A DNA stretch of 64,000 bases from Dyella humicola. GTDB lineage: Bacteria; Pseudomonadota; Gammaproteobacteria; Xanthomonadales; Rhodanobacteraceae. The stretch lies in the NCBI RefSeq assembly GCF_026283945.1, contig NZ_JAPDPC010000001.1, positions 868,001 through 932,000 on the forward strand, given 5' to 3'. Position 1 is the first letter of the stretch; each line of letters starts with the position of its first letter. The notes under the pieces are model-generated. The model ran no database searches and was not told where the DNA came from. It saw only the letters and a list, made by a program, of their open reading frames with translations. Of this stretch, positions 61,077-64,000 are shown piece after piece. A program made the position numbers and the translations under genes.

Positions 61077-61829
61077 GTGACGTTCGGTAACGATTGGATC
61101 ATCCCCGACTGGCCGGCGCCGCCGCGGGTGCGCGCGGCCGTCAGCACCCGGCAAGGGCCGGGGCTTTCCGACGAACCTTACGATCGCCTCAATCTCGGCG
61201 CGCGTTCGGGAGATGCGCCGGAGGCGGTGGCAGCCAATCGCGTCGCCGTGCAGGTAGCTCTGGGGCTCGAGCGGGCGCCGCACTGGCTGCAACAGGTGCA
61301 TGGCGTCGACGTGGCCGACATCGATCGCATGTACGACGAGGACGAGCCACGTGCCGATGCGGCCGTGACCTGTCGTATCGGCGAACCGCTGGCGATACTC
61401 ACGGCTGACTGCCTGCCCGTCCTGTTTTGCACGCTCGATGGCGATGCCGTCGCGGCGGCCCATGCCGGCTGGCGCGGCATGGTGGCCGGTGTGCTGGAGG
61501 CTGCCCTGGCTTCGTTACCGGCGCCGCCCGTCAAGATCATGGCCTGGTTGGGGCCGTGTATCGGTGCACCCAGCTATGAAATAGGCGAAGAAGTGCGCGA
61601 TGCGTTTCTCATTGCCGATCCCGCCGCGGAAGGCTGCTTCATGCCGACTCGCCCCGGTCATTGGTTGTGTGATCTCGCCGGATTGGCGCGTCGCCGACTG
61701 CTGACGGCCGGTGTCGCGCAGGTGTACGGCGCTGGCTTCGATACCCGGATCGATGAGCGCTTTTATTCCTATCGCAGGGATGGGGCGAATAGCGGGCGCT
61801 TTGCCAGCTTGATCTGGATGGAAGGGTAG
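61077..61829 (+). CDS. pgeF: YfiH/PgeF multicopper-oxidase-like purine nucleoside/peptidoglycan-editing protein
   Basis: Of 250 residues from GTG 61077, directly after rluD; the ORF reads further left only inside rluD. The metal residues are in the three family motifs QQVHGVDV, ILTADCLPVLF and AAAHAGWRGM, followed by GPCIGAPSYEIGEEV. Family members bind zinc or copper; they act on purine nucleosides and edit L-Ser out of peptidoglycan precursors in E. coli. The rluD-yfiH order is conserved in gammaproteobacteria. Confidence 0.9.
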   Translation: MTFGNDWIIPDWPAPPRVRAAVSTRQGPGLSDEPYDRLNLGARSGDAPEAVAANRVAVQVALGLERAPHWLQQVHGVDVADIDRMYDEDEPRADAAVTCRIGEPLAILTADCLPVLFCTLDGDAVAAAHAGWRGMVAGVLEAALASLPAPPVKIMAWLGPCIGAPSYEIGEEVRDAFLIADPAAEGCFMPTRPGHWLCDLAGLARRRLLTAGVAQVYGAGFDTRIDERFYSYRRDGANSGRFASLIWMEG

Positions 61830-61873
61830 GGGCGCGTTGCTGCAGGCTCGTCATCCGCGCGTGACCAACGATG

Positions 61874-62677
61874 TTAGGCATGTCCTCTGGAGTAGTCGGC
61901 GCGAGACAAGGCGCCGTGCTTCAGTGCGAGCAGCACGCGGACCAGCCAGGCTCGTGTGGAAGCGGGCTCCGGCAGCGCATAGTGGGCAACGCTGGGCCCG
62001 CGCCCGCCGACACGCACGCTCAAGCCGCTTTCCAGATTGACGGTGGCAAAACCATGTTCGTCGGTGAGATCGTCGCCGACGTAGACAGGTAGCCGTCCAT
62101 GGAAGGGCCAATGGGCCAGCAGATGGGCGATTGCCGTGCCCTTGTCCATGCCCTGGGGTTTGAGTTCGATCAGCATGCTGCCCAGCTGCATGTCGTAGCC
62201 GGCAAGGCTGGGCAACAACGCCTCCACACTTGCGCGCAGTGCCTGGAACTGCTCAGGTGCGGAGCGACAGTGCAGGGCCACTGCCATGCCCTTGTCTTCC
62301 ACCAGTACACCGGGAAGGCCCGCGGCGACCGTGGTGGCGAACTCCCGCACCAACGAGCGTCGCGCCGCGCCAATGTGGACGCCGCGATAGCTGCCATCGG
62401 CGCCACGCAGCTCCAGTCCGTGCAAGCCGGCCATCGCCCAAGGTGGATGGCCAAACAGATCGTCTAGGTCATCCAGGCTGCGCCCGCTGACGAGGGCAAG
62501 GGCGCCATCCAGTGTGCCGAACAGGTCGTCGAGGAGGTCGCGCAGACGCGTGTCGACTAAAACCTGGTCAGGCCGATGGGCAACATCCAGCAGGGTGCCG
62601 TCCACGTCGAGAAACAGAGCCCAGTGTTCACCGGCGCCCGGCAGGGGTGGCGCTGGTAGTGGTAATTGAGCGGACAT
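61874..62677 (-). CDS. otsB: Trehalose-6-phosphate phosphatase
   Basis: Of 267 residues from ATG 62677; the frame runs on to 63001 but the extra part overlaps clpB. HAD motif I is LFLDVDGTLLD, the cap region has SGRSLDDLDDLF, and motif IV is VYVGDDLTDEHGF with the preceding Lys/Asp (MDKGTAIAHLL). It dephosphorylates trehalose-6-phosphate in the OtsA-OtsB pathway for osmotic stress; no otsA is in this window. It is convergent with the yfiH gene and divergent from clpB. Confidence 0.92.
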   Translation of the reverse strand: MSAQLPLPAPPLPGAGEHWALFLDVDGTLLDVAHRPDQVLVDTRLRDLLDDLFGTLDGALALVSGRSLDDLDDLFGHPPWAMAGLHGLELRGADGSYRGVHIGAARRSLVREFATTVAAGLPGVLVEDKGMAVALHCRSAPEQFQALRASVEALLPSLAGYDMQLGSMLIELKPQGMDKGTAIAHLLAHWPFHGRLPVYVGDDLTDEHGFATVNLESGLSVRVGGRGPSVAHYALPEPASTRAWLVRVLLALKHGALSRADYSRGHA

Positions 62678-62795
62678 GGCCGGGGAGGGAGAGGGCGATA
62701 TCACGGCCACGAGCCTAGCAAGACAAATGTGAAGACTAGCTATGGATGGGTCCTGCAAAAACCGAACACGTGATATGCGCGTGATGACGGTAGTG

Positions 62796-62823
62796 CTTGA
62801 ATCGCGCGGTGTCGTCCGCATCT
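62796..62823 (+). promoter_or_regulatory. Probable sigma-32 heat-shock promoter of clpB
   Basis: CTTGAA (62796-62801), a 14-base spacer and CCGCATCT (62816-62823) match the sigma-32 pattern CTTGAA-N13/15-CCCCATnT in all but one base. It lies 53 bases before the clpB start. Confidence 0.7.
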
Positions 62824-62875
62824 CTTCGGGCAGTGGCGGCGAGGCCGCCAGATCACCTTGATGAGGGGCATGCCC

Positions 62876-64000
<1,125 letters not shown>

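Overview
The window is a 64 kb stretch of a high-GC gammaproteobacterial chromosome. Gene content (PilS/PilR beside SucC/SucD, NadE, BamD, RluD, OtsB and ClpB; a GH92/mannose-isomerase locus; sulfite oxidase SorAB; Clp/CRP-like and Fur-like operators) points to the order Xanthomonadales, probably Rhodanobacteraceae (Dyella, Luteibacter, Rhodanobacter or a relative). This is inferred from remembered gene families, not from a search. I saw no rRNA, tRNA, CRISPR array or intact insertion sequence.

Layout. (1) 1-4.25 kb is visibly AT-richer. It holds the tail of one gene and a ~1,215-residue P-loop NTPase with a nuclease-like N-terminus, a candidate defence gene at the end of a genomic island. 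Short AACCTTACA repeats and a strong terminator follow it. (2) 4.3-15.4 kb is mixed accessory metabolism: glutathione transferase, class A beta-lactamase, an S33-type hydrolase, a ClpP-fold protein without its catalytic dyad, SorA-SorB, small secreted and membrane proteins, a metal amidohydrolase and a methyltransferase. (3) 15.6-19.2 kb, minus strand, has a Baeyer-Villiger-type monooxygenase and an encapsulin nanocompartment with its DyP peroxidase cargo. (4) 19.5-25.5 kb has a thioredoxin-like protein with a changed CxxC, a Tat-exported hydrolase, a MocR regulator with repeat operators, an outer-membrane protein and an exported methyltransferase-like protein. (5) 25.5-30.6 kb, minus strand, is the most unusual part: a TIR-TM-TPR protein, a 124-residue small protein, a truncated SLOG copy, a 63-residue secreted peptide and a full SLOG protein with two membrane hairpins. 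The two small proteins share the C-terminal tail GSP(S/T)IHN, and the SLOG start region is duplicated. A perfect TGTGA-N6-TCACA site lies upstream.

(6) 30.8-34.7 kb is an iron-uptake operon (TonB receptor, PKHD dioxygenase, Sel1 protein) with a Fur-like palindrome. (7) 34.8-39.3 kb has DoxX, SDR, MscS and a secreted duplicated-domain protein. (8) 39.4-46.9 kb is a mannoside-utilisation locus: a GH92 mannosidase releases mannose, an FucP-type permease imports it, an AGE-family isomerase probably makes fructose, and a PfkB kinase phosphorylates it. A LacI regulator with two matching operators sits in the divergent promoter. (9) 46.9-50.8 kb encodes a histidine kinase, a response regulator and a REC-kinase-REC hybrid. 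(10) 50.8-51.86 kb is a gene-free, nested inverted-repeat element. (11) 51.9-64 kb is core genome: pilR-pilS, sucC-sucD, nadE, bamD, rluD, the YfiH family gene, otsB, and the first 375 codons of clpB behind a sigma-32-like promoter.

Most assignments rest on motif recognition by eye. Start codons were moved from the longest open frame wherever a ribosome-binding site, signal peptide or family start argued for it.
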